A DNA stretch of 8,209 nt from an uncultured Campylobacteraceae bacterium (GTDB taxonomy: Bacteria > Campylobacterota > Campylobacteria > Campylobacterales > Arcobacteraceae): assembly GCA_913057765.1 (NCBI GenBank), contig CAJXPH010000121.1, positions 1-8,209 of the forward strand, read 5' to 3'. The notes under the pieces were generated by a model. It saw only the letters and a list, made by a program, of their open reading frames with translations, did not search any database and was not told the DNA's origin. The translations under genes were made by a program, and so were the position numbers. Within the stretch, counting starts at the first letter, position 1; each line of letters begins with the position of its first letter. Positions 6,023 to 8,209 of this stretch are shown piece after piece.

Positions 6023-7690
6023 TTAATTCTTATGAACTTTTATTGTAAATAAAGCTCCATCATCTTCATTTCGTACATTTATAAAACCATTCATATTTCG
6101 TTCAATTATATTTTTAGACATATATAAACCAATCCCTGTACCTTGAGTTTTATGTCTAGTAGTAAAATATGGTTCAAATATTTTTTCTAAAATATTCTCA
6201 TCCACTCCACCACCATTATCTTGAATTTTTACAATTGAATAATTCTCACCATTTTTTATTTCAATATTTATAGCAGGATTTTCAATACTTCTTTCTAATA
6301 ATATATCTTTTGAATTACTCAAAATATTTAGTATAACCTGAGAATATTCAGTTCTATAACCATGGACATTTGAGTCTTCACGTACATCAAAAGTTAATGA
6401 AATTCCATGATATTTCAAAGAGGATGAAAGAATAAAATGTGCATCTCTACAAGCTTTTTCAATAGAAAAGTTTTCCTTATCTCCTTGAGGATTAAAAAAG
6501 TTTTGAAAATCTGAAATTGTATTTGACATATATGAAGTTAGAGTATTAGCCTCTTTTATTTTACTATTTAAGTACTCTTTTGAAAACTTATTAAAATCAT
6601 ATGTTACTTTCATATTCATATGAATTGCAGATATTTGAGCTAGTGGTTGCCTCCATTGATGAGCAATATTTCCAATCATTTCACCCATAGAGGCTAGTTT
6701 TGATTGTTGAATTAAAATTTGTTCTTGCTCTAATCTTTTTCCTATTTCTTCTTGTATCTTAAATTCTAAATTGTCAATCACATTATTCATCATTATTCTT
6801 AATTCATTTAAAGCTTCATTATTACTATCTTTTGTTAACCTAGTCCCCTGATTTCCTACTTTTATGTTTTCTAAAACTTTTGTAGCATTTTTAATTAATT
6901 CTTCATCTTGTTCAATATTTTTTTGAATATTTGCAACATTCTGATTAATCATTTTAGCCATATGAAAAAATTCATCTTTTGAACTTATCTCAATCTTTTC
7001 TACTGCAGTTTTTCTATGATTTAGGTATTCAAAAAAGTTTGATAAACCCTTTTGAACTGTATGTATTGAACTTAAAATATTACTTGAAATTAACCAACCA
7101 GTTATTGTTGATAGAATTAAAACAACAATAATTACCATTAATATCTCAAATCTAATATCTACTGCTTCTTTAGAAGCTTTTGTATAGGCAATTGTAGAAT
7201 TATTTAATGATTGACTTTGAATTTCTAATAACTTATTTACTAAAGAATGAAATTGTTCTCTACTTGAAGTAGTCACATTTATATATGCACCTTCCTCAAA
7301 CTCATCTCTTAAATACTGTTTTGTATTATTTATAAGCTTTTTATATTCATTCCATGTATTTAAAATTCCATTTTTATTTTCTAATGAATTAAATTCTATT
7401 TGAAGGCTTAATAATAGTAAATCTAAATCTTTTTCAATATCATGCCTTATACCGTTATTTGGTGCCATTACTAAAGATTGAGTAAGTTCTCTTAAACTAT
7501 ATAAAGGAGTGATGATCTTATCTTGCAATGATAATACTGCTTGAGATTTACTATGTACATCTTTTAAAGTAAGTTTGTTATGATCACTAATATTTATAGA
7601 TTTAAATGCTAATACTGCGATTGATATGCATAAAATTAAAAAAAGTATTCCTAGTTTAAATTTAATATTTATATTATTTATTAATTTCAT
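6023..7690 (-). CDS. Membrane sensor histidine kinase with HAMP-like linkers
   Basis: Predicted two-component sensor kinase, 555 residues. A membrane segment at about 13-30 and another at 181-203 enclose a helical periplasmic region of about 150 residues without an obvious Cache or PAS signature. It may be a four-helix bundle. After the second segment come a HAMP-like linker (200-260) and a second HAMP-like block (265-310, IKNATKVLENIKVGN...NEALNELRIMMNN) resembling those in Campylobacterota chemoreceptors. A coiled coil (310-335) follows. The kinase core is intact: phospho-acceptor H344 in NIAHQWRQPL (341-350), N box with N455 and N459, D491-NGGG, F505-EPYF, and GTGIGL (517-522). No receiver domain is attached and no response regulator gene lies in the window. 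The gene overlaps the upstream solute-binding protein gene by 17 bp, suggesting translational coupling and that the binding protein may feed the sensor. Its RBS is poor (AAAGA). Signal unknown. Confidence 0.92.
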   Translation of the reverse strand: MKLINNINIKFKLGILFLILCISIAVLAFKSINISDHNKLTLKDVHSKSQAVLSLQDKIITPLYSLRELTQSLVMAPNNGIRHDIEKDLDLLLLSLQIEFNSLENKNGILNTWNEYKKLINNTKQYLRDEFEEGAYINVTTSSREQFHSLVNKLLEIQSQSLNNSTIAYTKASKEAVDIRFEILMVIIVVLILSTITGWLISSNILSSIHTVQKGLSNFFEYLNHRKTAVEKIEISSKDEFFHMAKMINQNVANIQKNIEQDEELIKNATKVLENIKVGNQGTRLTKDSNNEALNELRIMMNNVIDNLEFKIQEEIGKRLEQEQILIQQSKLASMGEMIGNIAHQWRQPLAQISAIHMNMKVTYDFNKFSKEYLNSKIKEANTLTSYMSNTISDFQNFFNPQGDKENFSIEKACRDAHFILSSSLKYHGISLTFDVREDSNVHGYRTEYSQVILNILSNSKDILLERSIENPAINIEIKNGENYSIVKIQDNGGGVDENILEKIFEPYFTTRHKTQGTGIGLYMSKNIIERNMNGFINVRNEDDGALFTIKVHKN

Positions 7691-8160
7691 TTTTTATTCT
7701 TTTTGTTTTTATAGGAGTAATCAGTTTCTTTGGATACTCCTTATCTTCTCGTATAGACCAATGATCACGACTTAATTCAATTTCCCATAAAGGTATCATC
7801 CCTCCCTCATAAGGTTCATAAACCACTTCTTTATTTACCGCTATTACTTTATTAGGTGATGGAACTCTAAGGGTATACGCCATATCTCTAGCCCTGTAAA
7901 GTATTTTAGAAACTACGGATTCATATTCTTTACTTTGTACATTTGTTTTAAAATATTCTGAGATATATTTTCCCATAATTTTATCATCATTTATAGTTGA
8001 CCAAGGACTTCCATTCTCATATATAAAAAATACAGTCCAAGGATTTTGATAATACCAATCATCATCTCCCCATATGAGTAAATCCCAAGATTTTGTATTT
8101 TTGGAGTCTCTTGTTGTAAGTAGTTGTTCATAAATATCTTTTTCACTACTTGTAATTATA
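7674..8160 (-). CDS. ABC transporter substrate-binding protein, family 5-like, C-terminal fragment
   Basis: The N-terminus is missing because the contig ends inside the gene. The genuine part is about 161 residues. An ATG further out (8189) would give MGSEMCIRDS first, but those ten residues are translated Nextera adapter (the tenth codon spans the junction) and must be removed. Counting from the first genuine residue, SWDLLIWGDDDWYYQNPW (24-41), YRARDMAYTLRVPSPNKVIAVNK (88-110, alternating family-like) and PLWEIELSRDHWSIR (123-137) resemble the end of SBP_bac_5 (peptide/nickel-type) solute-binding proteins. A basic tail follows. Such proteins are periplasmic, but the signal peptide is not in view. 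The 17-bp overlap with the histidine kinase, and no visible permease genes, suggest a sensory rather than purely transport role. The family call is moderately sure; the ligand is unknown. Confidence 0.6.
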
Positions 8161-8209
8161 CTGTCTCTTATACACATCTCCGAGCCCACGAGACCAGAGA
8201 GGATCTCGT
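8161..8209 (-). other. Untrimmed Nextera i7 adapter (artefact), inverted copy
   Basis: Reverse complement of the adapter at 1-48 plus one further P7 base. Positions 8161-8179, CTGTCTCTTATACACATCT, are the mosaic end; index CAGAGAGG (N708) and the start of P7 follow. This is exactly what a read 1 running through its insert yields. Biological sequence ends at 8160. Confidence 0.98.

Noticed and set aside
1..8209. Perfect terminal inverted repeats suggesting a transposon or linear plasmid
   Set aside because: The repeats match the Nextera i7 adapter, index and P7 primer base for base.

Overview
The window is one assembled contig of about 8.1 kb of bacterial DNA with untrimmed Illumina Nextera adapter at both ends (positions 1-48 and 8161-8209). 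Only 49-8160 is biological. The DNA is very AT-rich (around 30% GC by eye, not computed) and the genes are tightly packed. The gene set points to a Campylobacterota member, most likely of the Arcobacter group: a hemerythrin, a YbdK-type amidoligase, a GGT-like hydrolase and a histidine kinase with an HQWRQPL box. This placement is inferred from gene content and protein style; no marker gene is present.

Left block, plus strand: a plausible sigma70 promoter (76-104) precedes a two-gene unit with a 20-bp overlap. The genes are an MnmD-type tRNA wobble-uridine methyltransferase (165-905) and an N-formylglutamate amidohydrolase family protein (886-1704). The second gene runs tail to tail, with an 11-bp overlap, into a minus-strand protein with two hemerythrin domains (1694-2509).

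Middle block, minus strand: a YbdK/GCS2 carboxylate-amine ligase (4078-5154) and a leaderless gamma-glutamyltranspeptidase-like Ntn hydrolase (2549-4081) overlap by ATGA. One makes a gamma-glutamyl-type amide bond and the other family breaks or transfers it. This suggests a small cytosolic gamma-glutamyl pathway, with the hemerythrin gene 39 bp downstream. The GGT-like protein keeps the Thr nucleophile but lacks several residues that bind glutamate in classical GGT, so its substrate may differ.

Divergent from this operon is a 79-residue gene (5225-5464). It encodes a predicted lipoprotein carrying a single Kunitz/BPTI domain with all six cysteines and an Arg at the P1 position. This is the most unusual gene in the window. 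Its stop codon lies in a perfect palindrome shared with the stop of the next, convergent gene (5466-5963), an unrecognised protein with two membrane segments.

Right block, minus strand: the C-terminal part of a probable family-5 ABC solute-binding protein (7674-8160, cut by the contig end) overlaps by 17 bp a membrane histidine kinase (6023-7690), suggesting a sensing pair. The apparent N-terminus of the binding protein beyond 8160 is translated adapter. No RNA genes, CRISPR arrays or insertion sequences were seen, and no gene-free stretch exceeds 300 bases.
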